Shown: positions 45,964 through 54,488 of the stretch, in pieces | Layout of the letters: every line of letters starts with the position of its first letter | Position numbering within the stretch: position 1 is the stretch's first letter | Source: an uncultured Lachnospiraceae bacterium | GTDB lineage: Bacteria; Bacillota; Clostridia; Lachnospirales; Lachnospiraceae | Length of the DNA stretch: 64,000 nucleotides | Assembly (NCBI GenBank): GCA_910577785.1 | Contig: CAJTNT010000008.1 | Location: forward strand, 1-64,000 | Reading direction: 5' to 3' | Position numbers and translations under genes: made by a program | Notes under the pieces: generated by a model | What the model saw: only the letters and a program-made list of their open reading frames with translations | Databases searched by the model: none | What the model was told of the DNA's origin: nothing

Positions 45964-45992
45964 TATTTCGGTAACTCCCCACAAAAACTTTA
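45964..45992 (-). promoter_or_regulatory. Sigma-D (flagellar) type promoter
   Basis: On the minus strand TAAAGTTT begins at 45992 and ACCGAAATA follows 16 bases after TAAA, close to the sigma-D consensus TAAA-N15-GCCGATAT. It lies 45 bases before the DUF6240 gene, which leads into flagellin and fliS. Confidence 0.6.
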
Positions 45993-46012
45993 TGGCCATT
46001 CCTCATTCGTTC

Positions 46013-48538
46013 CTATTCCATATACCCTAAAAATACATTTCCTGCTGCCGCAAACAGCGCATGGCTGTCCTGCAGCCCCATACGCCGGGTACTATTGGCA
46101 GCCGGATCATAAAGGATGGTATTGTGTTCGTCATAGCCCACAATCAGCATCGCCTCCTGATCCACCATCGCCAATACCGGCGTGCCTAGGCTTACAAAAT
46201 ACAGTACCTGCTCTACCGTACAGCCCGTCAGATCCATTACCTTCTGGGCGGAAAAAGTCTCCTCCAGGATCTGCCTTGGCGTTTCTCCCTGTGCCAACAG
46301 GCCTTGCACATCCAGGCTGATGCCCTTGGCATTTAAGAGGTAGGAAAGGCAGCGCACCAGAGAATCCTCCCCCAACTCTGCCGTATCCAGTGATTCTGCG
46401 CCAATGGCTGGCTGATTGCCCTTGCGCCCTCTGGACCAAATGCATTTCTGCCCCTGTCCGATCGCCACGCCCCTGTTTTCATCCGCGCTGGCAATTGCTT
46501 CTGTAATCGAAGGTGTGGACAATACAATCTTTCCTGCACTGTAAACGTAATAACTTCCCTCTGCCTCCCCTGCTTCCAGCTCAACCGTACACGGCTTATC
46601 CTGCACGACCTCCCTCGGCACTAACACCCGGGATTTCCTGTTATCCTCCTCGCCGCCTCCGTCAAAGGCAAGCTGCACCTGTTTTTGCTTTTGCGCGGTC
46701 TGAATGGATTCTACGGTCACTGCCTGCGCTTCCAACTGCTGGCTCTTGATGGTATCCTGGTCAGCAGCCTGATAATTGCCTGCCACTTTTACCTCACGGT
46801 TGAGGAAAATGGCATCCCTGTCCACATAAGCCTTTGTCACATAATAGCCATCTTTCTGGTATTCCTTTACCACATTTGCATCTTTGTCCTGGATAATAAC
46901 TTTATACATGGGAAACCTGTCATTCCCTGCCGCATCCTTGTCCACATCCTCTGCCCGGGCGGCTCCATAGACAAAATCACTTTCCACAAATCCAATCGGC
47001 TTTAGATATTCTGCCTTTCCCCCTTCGATCAAACGTTCTTTTTCCCCTTCCAGATCCATGGCCTTCAAAGTGTTGGCCTTCCCATCCTGTGCGCCGTCCT
47101 GCCATGCCAGAAACCGGCCTTCTTCAGATACAGCATAGCTGTCCGGGCGCAAGCCCTCCACCAGTTTCCTGACTTCCCCGGATTCCAACGCAATGCCATA
47201 GACCTCATTTCCCGCCAGCAGGTAAAAAGTCTGCTGGCTGCTGAGATAAAACAAGTTTCCCCAGTCTGCTTTCAGCATCTGATAAGATTTATCGGAAGGG
47301 ATGAACAGCGCCTCCTCAATGGCATTTCCTGTATGGTCATAATGGAACACGCTGATCCCCGTCTGCCCCTCGTGGCTGCCCCGGTTCATATAGCCATATA
47401 CGGCGAAATCAATGTCCCCCTTTTCATCCACCTTCATCACCTCAATCTGGTGGCTGTCATTGTTGTCCCGGGCAGAAATCCCTTCCTGGCTGCGAAAGCT
47501 AAAAATCCTTGAAAAACGCCGGCTGCCCTTATGGTAGCCCCAAAGCTCCCCTTCCTGCACAAATGCCAAGGTCTCTCCCTTTTCATCGGTCTTATATTCC
47601 ACCTCATCCGAACGGATGCCCAGCGTCAGCCCTTCCTTGCCGACCAACGCATTCTCTCCCCGGAAAATCTGGTTCATTGTCCTTTCATAATTGAGCAGGT
47701 ACATCCTGCTATTCTCACTGTTGTAACGGAGACGGTAATATTCCTCTACATTATAGTATTCTACCTCACCGTTCTCCCCTGCCGCAGTCAGCACATATTT
47801 CAGCACAATCGAATTAAAATAGCTGCCCATTTCCTTAATAGAAGGCACGGGAATTTCCAAACGCTCTCCCTTAAAGTCCGCCCAGCACACCTGCTTCAGG
47901 CTGGAGTGGATCGTCACCTTCTGCAGCGTGCTGTTATCCTCCAGGCCGTCCGGTTCCAGATAAGTGGCAAGGCTGTCCGCCTGCGCCTCCTGAAACGTCT
48001 GCTCGTGAAAATCCAGGGCAAAATCCAGGGACTCCTTCATATAACAATCTTCCATCCAGCAGACCCTCGTGTAATAATTGATCGGCTCCTCATTACAGAC
48101 AAGCGTAAGCATCAGCATATATTCCTGGTTCTTCTCCAGGATATTCTGAAATCGCAGCGTAAAGGCAAGCTCGCCATTTTCCGCCGAAACGTCCGCCACC
48201 TCCCCATCCTCAATCAGCCGCCCTTCCTCCAAAGTCCGCACCTTATAGGATACGTTTCCGACCGCATTATCATAAGCTTTCACTGCCACCGGCAGCGACA
48301 GATCCTCCGACAGCGGCGTAATCGTGTCCCGCATCGTACGAATGTCCATTTCCCCCCGGTAGCCATACAGTTCATTTACCTGTATGCCCTCTGGCTTCAT
48401 ATAGACCAGCGGCAAGGTCGCTGGCATCATTTCTGAGGTTACATCCATGCTGCTTGGCCGTGTAATCCCCATCATTACCAGCACCGTCACTCCCATAACA
48501 CAAATTAATACGATTGCCTTGATGAAACCTTTACGCAT
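46013..48538 (-). CDS. Membrane-anchored protein with C39-like C-terminal domain
   Basis: This 841-residue protein has one N-terminal membrane helix (GFIKAIVLICVMGVTVLVMM) and an extracellular body that is mostly beta. The middle contains repeated 'YAVSEEGRFLAWQDG'-like strands of a propeller type. The C-terminal ~150 residues have the shape of a C39-like papain-fold domain: DSLVRCLSYLLNAKGISLDV, then AMLIVGYDEHNTILYDPAAN. The histidine that usually precedes the VGYD strand is replaced, so protease activity is doubtful. It overlaps the methyltransferase gene by 8 bases. I know no function; wall or surface assembly is possible. Confidence 0.6.
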   Translation of the reverse strand: MRKGFIKAIVLICVMGVTVLVMMGITRPSSMDVTSEMMPATLPLVYMKPEGIQVNELYGYRGEMDIRTMRDTITPLSEDLSLPVAVKAYDNAVGNVSYKVRTLEEGRLIEDGEVADVSAENGELAFTLRFQNILEKNQEYMLMLTLVCNEEPINYYTRVCWMEDCYMKESLDFALDFHEQTFQEAQADSLATYLEPDGLEDNSTLQKVTIHSSLKQVCWADFKGERLEIPVPSIKEMGSYFNSIVLKYVLTAAGENGEVEYYNVEEYYRLRYNSENSRMYLLNYERTMNQIFRGENALVGKEGLTLGIRSDEVEYKTDEKGETLAFVQEGELWGYHKGSRRFSRIFSFRSQEGISARDNNDSHQIEVMKVDEKGDIDFAVYGYMNRGSHEGQTGISVFHYDHTGNAIEEALFIPSDKSYQMLKADWGNLFYLSSQQTFYLLAGNEVYGIALESGEVRKLVEGLRPDSYAVSEEGRFLAWQDGAQDGKANTLKAMDLEGEKERLIEGGKAEYLKPIGFVESDFVYGAARAEDVDKDAAGNDRFPMYKVIIQDKDANVVKEYQKDGYYVTKAYVDRDAIFLNREVKVAGNYQAADQDTIKSQQLEAQAVTVESIQTAQKQKQVQLAFDGGGEEDNRKSRVLVPREVVQDKPCTVELEAGEAEGSYYVYSAGKIVLSTPSITEAIASADENRGVAIGQGQKCIWSRGRKGNQPAIGAESLDTAELGEDSLVRCLSYLLNAKGISLDVQGLLAQGETPRQILEETFSAQKVMDLTGCTVEQVLYFVSLGTPVLAMVDQEAMLIVGYDEHNTILYDPAANSTRRMGLQDSHALFAAAGNVFLGYME

Positions 48539-49787
48539 TCTGCTTTTCTTCCTTTCTATCCTGCAGTACCGCCAGCATAGGGGACACATGCAGGAATTCC
48601 ATCACCCTGCGGTATCCCTCCCCTATGCCCTTATCCTCTTCTGCCGCCTGCTCCATTTCTGTCTCTTGCCGTCCTGTCTCTTCCCTCTTTTTTGCTGCCG
48701 GCTGCAGATTTTCTCCTTGCCGTTTTTCAGCCGCTCCCTTTTTCACAGCACGGATTAATATATTCTTGGGCGTATGCTCCATATCAATAAATTCCAGAAG
48801 CTGCACCTGATACCCCCTGCTCTCCAGGATCTGCCCCCGCAGCGCGTCTGTCACCAAGGCGGCCATCCGTTCCTTGATCAGCCCATAACGGAACAATGGC
48901 TCCAGCAGCGCATTTTCCATCTGCCCATTTAACTCATGCTGACAGCAGGGCACCGACAGAATTACCTTCGCGCCCCAGCGGATAGCCTTGTCCAAGGCAT
49001 AGTCAGTGGCTGTATCGCAGGCATGGAGCGTCACCACCATATCTACCCGCTCCACCTCCTGGAAATGGGCAATATCCCCCACATAGAAATCCAGGCCCTG
49101 ATAGCCATATTTCCCCGCCAGGCGGCTGCACTCCGCAATCACGTCCTCTTTCAAATCCAGTCCGATAATATGCACCTGGTATCCCTTCAATTTCTTCAGG
49201 TAATGGTACATGGCAAAGCTCAGGTATGATTTCCCGCATCCAAAGTCTACAATTGTCACTTCCCTGTCTTTGGGGAGCTGCGGGAGTACGTCCTCAATAA
49301 ATTCCAAAAAACGGTTGATCTGACGGAACTTATCATATTTGGCATGAATAATCTTCCCTTCCTGGGACTGCACCCCGAGATCTATCAGAAAACCTACCTT
49401 TTCCCCAGGATCCAGGATATACTTTTTCTTTCTATTATGGGATAAATCCACCTCCCCCATACATCCGCCCCCAGCTTTTTCCTTTACCGTAACCTTTCCC
49501 TTCTTGCTAATCAAAACCGTGGCTTGTCCCAGTTGGGAGAAAATATCCAGCTGGCGATATTCTTCTGCCCATCCCAGAACCGTGTGGATGGCTGTTTCCT
49601 TGGGGAAATTCTTATGGTATACCTTATTGCCCAGATATTCGCAGGCCTGAAATGCCAGCGCCTCTTTTAACAGCACCGGGCGAAGGCTGATTTTGGCAGC
49701 CTTCTTGCGGTCTCTGGGGTTGCTGATAATCATTTTCTTTAGATTCTCATTCAGATATTTTTCTAGAACTTCCTGCAATCTTTCCAT
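48531..49787 (-). CDS. SAM-dependent methyltransferase of the Methyltransf_32 type
   Basis: This 418-residue protein has the SAM site VDFGCGKSYLSFAMYHYL, followed by GLDLKEDVIAECSRLA, VVTLHACDTATDYALDKAI and VPCCQHELNGQ. The last motif is typical of Methyltransf_32/GSTCD-like enzymes, often annotated only as class I methyltransferases and thought to act on RNA. The N-terminal ~170 residues contain a beta segment (ATVLISKKGKVTVKEK). The C-terminal ~60 residues are Lys/Glu/Gln-rich and probably disordered. AGAAAGG precedes the ATG. Confidence 0.8.
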   Translation of the reverse strand: MERLQEVLEKYLNENLKKMIISNPRDRKKAAKISLRPVLLKEALAFQACEYLGNKVYHKNFPKETAIHTVLGWAEEYRQLDIFSQLGQATVLISKKGKVTVKEKAGGGCMGEVDLSHNRKKKYILDPGEKVGFLIDLGVQSQEGKIIHAKYDKFRQINRFLEFIEDVLPQLPKDREVTIVDFGCGKSYLSFAMYHYLKKLKGYQVHIIGLDLKEDVIAECSRLAGKYGYQGLDFYVGDIAHFQEVERVDMVVTLHACDTATDYALDKAIRWGAKVILSVPCCQHELNGQMENALLEPLFRYGLIKERMAALVTDALRGQILESRGYQVQLLEFIDMEHTPKNILIRAVKKGAAEKRQGENLQPAAKKREETGRQETEMEQAAEEDKGIGEGYRRVMEFLHVSPMLAVLQDRKEEKQNA

Positions 49788-50260
49788 AAGCGAAACCTTT
49801 CTCTATTTTGTGTATTGGGAAATAATATGTGATATTTTAGCAGCCGTTTCGTGTCTCTTTCATGCCTGCCTTGTATATGGAACCGCACGTCTAACATGCC
49901 TGTCTCGTATAGCGAACGGTACAGCTTTTTCCTGCCTCGTATAGCGACTCGTAAATCGGGTGGAAATGTATTTTTATTTTCCAGAACGATTCGCTATGGA
50001 AGGAGGAAGGCCACAGCAGAAACGCGCTCCCGCTCTGAGCGGGATGTAGCAGTACTAAGCCCGAAAACACCATGCCAGATACTGACATCCCTTTAAGGTT
50101 TCCTTATTCCTGCCTGCGCTTTGGCATATAAGGATCCCTTTGGATTTCCTTATGTGGCTCTCCTCTTTCCTCCGCTACGAAATAAAAATCTGCTGCTTCC
50201 CCCTTGCAAAAACGGGAATTTTCTAGCTTGTAAAATATTGTGGCTTATGCCCGCCAATAA
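49788..50260. repeat. Gene-free region with repeats (family A inverted copy; short direct repeats)
   Basis: No gene is visible. 49987-50058 is the inverse of 62289-62360 (AGCAGAAACGCGCTCCCGCT core). At 49862-49945 a ~36-base unit containing ATGCCTGTCTCGTATAGCGA is repeated about three times with changes (GCCTTGTATATGGAACCG, GCCTGTCTCGTATAGCGA, GCCTCGTATAGCGACTCG). Confidence 0.55.
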
Positions 50261-50989
50261 CTACCACCAGCGGTGGCATCGTTTATGGCGGCATCTGCGC
50301 TGGTACATTTCATTATATAAGAGCACTTCTATCAAGTTCTGCAGGCCATTGCCTGGAGGCGGAGGCGGCATCCCTGGGCCTCCTGGCGGCCTTCCCGGGT
50401 TCCAGCCTGGACCTCCCGGCGGCCTTCCCGGGTTCCAGCCTGGGCCTCCCGGCGGCCTTCCCGGGTTCCAGCCTGGACCTCCTGGCGGTCTTCCTGGACC
50501 TCCTGGGCGCATTTGGGATACCAATGTACCCTCCAATGGGAGTTCCTCTGCCTGCATATCGCCTTCATACCGTTCCTCTTCATATTGTTCTGCCTCATAG
50601 GCTCCTGTCTCGTATTGCTCCGCCTCATACTGCCCCGCCTCATACTGCCCCGCTTCGTATTCCCCTGTATCATATGCCTCTCCTGTGAGATCCGTCTTTT
50701 GTATCGCCATGCTGTTATAAATCCTGTTTACAATCTGGTTCAGCATTACCTTATCTGGATATTCGTCGAACATCAGGCTTCCTTCATATTCCATCTTATC
50801 ACATTCATCTTCCACCATCGTCTGAATAGAGCGCACTTCCTTGGGATACATATCCTTCAGCTTCCGCATATCCCTCTCATACTCCAGCTCTTCCATATAC
50901 ACGCTCTGCATCGGATATGCCATATAAAAAGGCATTTTGGATACGTTCCCGTCTGCAATCCCGTAGAACATCCTCTGTTTATAGTCCAC
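50261..50989 (-). CDS. Repeat-rich protein of unknown function
   Basis: This protein is about 242 residues. The N-terminal ~100 residues look folded and conserved (MEELEYERDMRKLKDMYPKE, then EDECDKMEYEGSLMFDEYPD and MLNQIVNRIY). A pentapeptide tract of the type YEAGQ/YEAEQ follows (eight or more units), then three perfect-like copies of the 11-residue PGRPPGGPGWN, then a His/Arg/Trp-rich end (RCRHKRCHRWW). I recall similar hypothetical proteins in Lachnospiraceae, perhaps spore-coat-like, but cannot name a family. The start is given as GTG with GGGAGAAAAG upstream; an ATG seven codons later is possible. Confidence 0.6.
   Translation of the reverse strand: MDYKQRMFYGIADGNVSKMPFYMAYPMQSVYMEELEYERDMRKLKDMYPKEVRSIQTMVEDECDKMEYEGSLMFDEYPDKVMLNQIVNRIYNSMAIQKTDLTGEAYDTGEYEAGQYEAGQYEAEQYETGAYEAEQYEEERYEGDMQAEELPLEGTLVSQMRPGGPGRPPGGPGWNPGRPPGGPGWNPGRPPGGPGWNPGRPPGGPGMPPPPPGNGLQNLIEVLLYNEMYQRRCRHKRCHRWW
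50335..50690 (-). repeat. Coding tandem repeats: 33-base (PGG-rich) and 15-base (YEAxQ) arrays
   Basis: Three near-identical 33-base units at about 50376-50490 encode PGRPPGGPGWN. Around 50560-50690, 15-base units of the type TCATACTGCCCCGCC encode YEAGQ variants. All copies stay in frame. Confidence 0.8.
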
Positions 50990-51185
50990 AGCTTTTCTCC
51001 CAATTTCCTGTTTTCTACTATTGTATGCCTCTTCTCCATTTCTGCTACAATGCCACACACACCGCTGCCAAATGCCCACATACCCCTGCATCTTATTCGC
51101 CTGTTATCCGCCTAACCTTCCTCCAATTTCCACCAGTATAACACACCCCCTCCCATTTTGCCACTGCCCTGTTTAAAAAAGATAG

Positions 51186-51240
51186 CATAACAATTCAGGG
51201 CGATATTCAGAGTTTTGCCGCGCAAAAATCATCACCTCTC
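51186..51240. repeat. Dispersed intergenic repeat (family B, inverted copy)
   Basis: The sequence from CAATTCAGGGCGATATTCAG to GCGCAAAAATCATCACCTC matches the reverse complement of about 21325-21380. It lies between the repeat-rich protein gene and the kinase promoter; the rest of 50990-51310 holds no gene. Confidence 0.6.
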
Positions 51241-51310
51241 CCCCTCTCAACAAATTTATACAAATTTTATAATTTTTAAGAAAATTTCCATAGGATTTTG
51301 TCTATAACAC

Positions 51311-51319
51311 TGGTATAAT
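51311..51319 (+). promoter_or_regulatory. Extended -10 promoter of the HAMP kinase-regulator pair
   Basis: TGG directly precedes a perfect TATAAT (51314-51319), an extended -10 element. The -35 region (TAGGAT, 17 bases upstream) is poor. Transcription would start near 51326, 60 bases before the kinase ATG, which has GGAGAAGGA upstream. Confidence 0.6.
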
Positions 51320-51386
51320 ACTATTGTTCCTACTAGAATCCTATAAAAATAGCTCTTAACGAACTGATTTTTGGAGAAGGACTCCT

Positions 51387-52874
51387 ATGAAATTACGAAC
51401 CAGACTAATAATTTCGTTCTGTATCATTATATTCGTCCCCGTGCTGCTGGCAGTCGCTACCATGTGGGGCTTTGGCCGCTACCAGATGCGGACGCTCCGC
51501 CATATTTACAATATGGATGGAAACGCATATGATTACTTTGTCAATTCCTTTAAGGTACTCAGCCAATTCACCAAGGATACGTATGAATCCTTGCAGCAGG
51601 TAGCCAAGGATACCCCAGATAAGCTGTCCGATCCCTCATACTTAGATCAGGTCAACCAGGATTTATCCACCAAGTATTCCTACCTGATTGTCCGTAAGGA
51701 TCAGGCGCTTATCTACACAGGCTTTGGAAATGGCCCCGCCCTGGAAGATCTGCTCCCAGAATACGATGGCGAGGCTTCCCCTAACCCGGAATCTGTCTCT
51801 TATCTGGACGGCGAGGAACAGTCCCTGGTGCGGCAAATTGACTTCCATTTCAGCGATGGCCAGGAAGGAAGCCTGTTTATTGTCACTGCCATGGAACAGA
51901 TTCTTCCTGAAGTAAAAGGCATCTTAATAGATTTGCTGATTTCTGTCGTGCTGATTTTGGTCTTTACCGCCGGCATGCTGACCATCTGGATTTACCAGGG
52001 AATTATCAACCCCATCCGCAAACTGAAGTCTGCTGCCCAGAACATCAAGGACGGCAACCTGGATTTCCATATGGAACCCTCCAAACAGGACGAAATCGGG
52101 GAATTGTGCCAGGCCTTTGAGGAGATGCGTTTCCGCCTGAAGGAATCCGCGGAAGAGAAGGTTTCCGGCGAAAAGGAGAATAAGATACTCATCCGCAATA
52201 TTTCCCATGACTTAAAGACCCCCATCACCGCTATCAAGGGCTATGTGGAGGGCATCATGGACGGCGTGGCCGACACGCCGGAGAAGCAGGACAAATATAT
52301 CCGCACCATTTACAATAAGGCCAATGAGATGGATAAGCTGATTGACGAGCTGACCCTCTACTCTAACATCGACACCAACCGCATCCCCTACAACTTTAAC
52401 CGTATCAATGTAGCGGATTACTTTGACGACTGTGTGGATGAAGTAGGCCTGGACTTAGAATCCAAAAATATCAAACTAACCTATATTGATTATGCAGACA
52501 AGGATGTCCTAATCATCGCAGACCCGGAACAGCTCCGTCGGGTCATCCACAATATCATTGGCAACTCCATCAAATACCTGGATAAACAGCAAGGATTTAT
52601 CAGCATCCGCATCCGGGACGTGGGGGATTTTATCCAAGTGGAAATTGAAGATAATGGGAAGGGCATTGCTGCAAAAGACTTGCCCTATATTTTTGACCGC
52701 TTTTACCGCACGGACGAGTCCCGCAATTCCTCCACTGGGGGCAGCGGCATCGGCCTCTCCATCGTCAAGAAGATTATTGAAGACCACGGCGGCAAAATCT
52801 GGGCAAACAGCAAAGAAGGAACCGGTACAATTATGTATTTCGTAATCCGCAAATATCAGGAGGTAGCAAATTGA
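51387..52874 (+). CDS. HAMP-containing sensor histidine kinase
   Basis: This 495-residue protein has membrane helices at ~8-28 and ~178-204 enclosing a ~150-residue extracellular sensor, a HAMP linker (NPIRKLKSAAQNIKDGNLDF), a HisKA box ISHDLKTPITAIKGYVEGIM with His274, and HATPase motifs (IIGNSIKYLDK, IEDNGKGIAAKDLPYIFDRF, GGSGIGLSIVKKI). It phosphorylates the regulator encoded next, whose TTG start overlaps its stop. The stimulus is not evident. There is no PAS domain, unlike WalK. Confidence 0.93.
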   Translation: MKLRTRLIISFCIIIFVPVLLAVATMWGFGRYQMRTLRHIYNMDGNAYDYFVNSFKVLSQFTKDTYESLQQVAKDTPDKLSDPSYLDQVNQDLSTKYSYLIVRKDQALIYTGFGNGPALEDLLPEYDGEASPNPESVSYLDGEEQSLVRQIDFHFSDGQEGSLFIVTAMEQILPEVKGILIDLLISVVLILVFTAGMLTIWIYQGIINPIRKLKSAAQNIKDGNLDFHMEPSKQDEIGELCQAFEEMRFRLKESAEEKVSGEKENKILIRNISHDLKTPITAIKGYVEGIMDGVADTPEKQDKYIRTIYNKANEMDKLIDELTLYSNIDTNRIPYNFNRINVADYFDDCVDEVGLDLESKNIKLTYIDYADKDVLIIADPEQLRRVIHNIIGNSIKYLDKQQGFISIRIRDVGDFIQVEIEDNGKGIAAKDLPYIFDRFYRTDESRNSSTGGSGIGLSIVKKIIEDHGGKIWANSKEGTGTIMYFVIRKYQEVAN

Positions 52875-53560
52875 GCAAAGTATTAATTATTGAAGACGAA
52901 GTGGCAATTGCCGACCTCGAAAAGGACTATCTGGAATTAAGCGGCTTTTCTGTAGAAATTGAGAATAATGGGAACCAAGGCCTGCTGCGAGCCCTGAAGG
53001 AAGATTTCGATATGTACATCCTGGATCTTATGCTGCCTGGCGTAGACGGCTTTGAAATCTGCAAGCAGATCCGGGAGAATAAAAATACGCCCATCCTGAT
53101 GGTATCTGCCAAAAAGGACGACATTGACAAGATCCGCGGTTTGGGGCTGGGCGCAGACGATTATATCACTAAGCCCTTCTCCCCCAGCGAGCTGGTCGCC
53201 CGGGTGAAAGCCCATCTCTCCCGTTATGAACGCCTCATCAACAGCAATGTGCAGGAGAATGACATCATTGAAATCCGCGGCCTGAAGATTGACAAAACCG
53301 CCCGCCGCGTATGGGTCAACGATGTGGAGAAGCAGTTCACCACCAAGGAATTTGACCTGCTGGCCTTCCTTGCCCAGAACCCGAACCGCGTCTTCTCCAA
53401 GGAAGAGCTGTTCAGTGAAATCTGGGATCTGGAATCCGTAGGGGATATTGCCACCGTTACGGTGCATATCAAGAAGATCCGTGAAAAAATCGAATACAAC
53501 ACCACCAAGCCGCAGTATATTGAGACTATCTGGGGCGTTGGCTATCGGTTTAAAGTATAA
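52871..53560 (+). CDS. OmpR-family response regulator
   Basis: This 229-residue protein has a receiver domain with acidic pair EDE (8-10), phospho-acceptor Asp52 in ILDLMLPG and Lys in MVSAKKDD, then a winged-helix DNA-binding domain (FTTKEFDLLAFLAQNPNRVF, VTVHIKKIREKIE, TIWGVGYRFKV). The start is TTG at 52871, sharing TTGA with the kinase stop, and AGGAGG lies upstream. The order kinase then regulator is reversed from most such pairs. Confidence 0.95.
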   Translation: MSKVLIIEDEVAIADLEKDYLELSGFSVEIENNGNQGLLRALKEDFDMYILDLMLPGVDGFEICKQIRENKNTPILMVSAKKDDIDKIRGLGLGADDYITKPFSPSELVARVKAHLSRYERLINSNVQENDIIEIRGLKIDKTARRVWVNDVEKQFTTKEFDLLAFLAQNPNRVFSKEELFSEIWDLESVGDIATVTVHIKKIREKIEYNTTKPQYIETIWGVGYRFKV

Positions 53561-53607
53561 TCCGAAGTTCCTATTCCTTTAACCGTAAATCAGGAATATC
53601 TTTTATA

Positions 53608-53633
53608 AAGGCAGGGATCTGTATCCCTGCCTT
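53608..53633. terminator. Perfect hairpin between convergent two-component operons
   Basis: AAGGCAGGGAT pairs perfectly with ATCCCTGCCTT around a 4-base loop. On the minus strand it is followed by TATAAAAG, on the plus strand by ATTGCAG. It separates the regulator ending at 53560 from the convergent YesN-like gene ending at 53713, and probably serves both. Confidence 0.75.
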
Positions 53634-53712
53634 ATTGCAGCATCCTCTTACCTTGGCCTTCTTCCGGAAAAGGCAGCTCTTTCGTAAAATAACATCCCTC
53701 TTTTCTGCTCCC

Positions 53713-54486
53713 TTACAAATGCTTCCTGTACTTACTCGGCGAGATCCCTGTACTTTTCTTAAACACTTTTGTAAAATAATAATAATCCTTATACCCCACC
53801 ATCTCCGCAACCTGTTCCACAGAAAGCCTCTCGTCTGCCAGCAGTTCTTTGGCCTTCTGTATGCGTTTCGACGTTAAATACTTGGTAAATGACATCCCCT
53901 GCATTTCCTTAAGTTTGACGCTTAAGCGGCTTTCACTGATATGGTATTTCTTTGCCAGCCCCTGTAGCGTTATCTCTTCCTGATAGGATTCCTGAATCTC
54001 CATAACAATCTGCTGCATAACGCTAATTATTTCCTCGGACTCCCTCCCCTCTCCCTTGCTCTCCTGGCAATCTCTTCCTTCCCAACTTCCTCCTTCTGCT
54101 TCCCCACCCTTCGCTTCCCACCGCCTTATTATTTTCCCCAAAGCCTCCTGCAGCCTTTCTGGCTCCACCGGCTTGAGCAGATAATCCTTTGCCCCATACC
54201 GCAGCGCCGCCTGGGCATAGGAGAACTCGGCATAGCCGCTCAGTATAATCACATCCACATCCAGCCCCTTTTCCTGGACTTGCTGCAGCAGCTGCACTCC
54301 GCTCAGCCCTGGCATCCGTATATCCGTAATCAATATCTGCGGCCTTTTCTCTTCCAATTCCTGCAGCGCCACAATCCCATTCTCTGCCTCCCCCACAACC
54401 CGCAAAGGCAGCTGCGACCTGGCAATCAGCTTTTTCAGGCCAATCAGTTCCCATGTCTCATCATCCGCCAAAACAATGTCATACAT
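53713..54486 (-). CDS. YesN-type response regulator (receiver plus AraC HTH)
   Basis: This 257-residue protein has a receiver with DDE at 8-10, Asp55 in ITDIRMPG and Lys in YLLKPVEP, then a Gly/Glu-rich linker and an AraC-type DNA-binding domain (ITLQGLAKKYHISESRLSVK; VEQVAEMVGYKDYYYFTKVF; GISPSKYRK). It starts 2 bases after the stop of the YesM-like kinase gene with GAGGAGG upstream. It would activate target promoters once phosphorylated; the targets are not visible here apart from its own operon. Confidence 0.92.
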   Translation of the reverse strand: MYDIVLADDETWELIGLKKLIARSQLPLRVVGEAENGIVALQELEEKRPQILITDIRMPGLSGVQLLQQVQEKGLDVDVIILSGYAEFSYAQAALRYGAKDYLLKPVEPERLQEALGKIIRRWEAKGGEAEGGSWEGRDCQESKGEGRESEEIISVMQQIVMEIQESYQEEITLQGLAKKYHISESRLSVKLKEMQGMSFTKYLTSKRIQKAKELLADERLSVEQVAEMVGYKDYYYFTKVFKKSTGISPSKYRKHL

Positions 54487-54488
54487 CG

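Noticed and set aside
50332-50673. Minus-strand frame with GTREGRxEAQA repeats
   Set aside because: It is the alternative frame of the same 33-base and 15-base arrays. The PGG-rich frame continues into a conserved N-terminal domain and this one does not.
51387-53560. WalK/WalR (essential cell-wall) two-component pair
   Set aside because: The kinase lacks a PAS domain, the gene order is reversed, and the walHI/htrA neighbours are missing, so I leave it unnamed.
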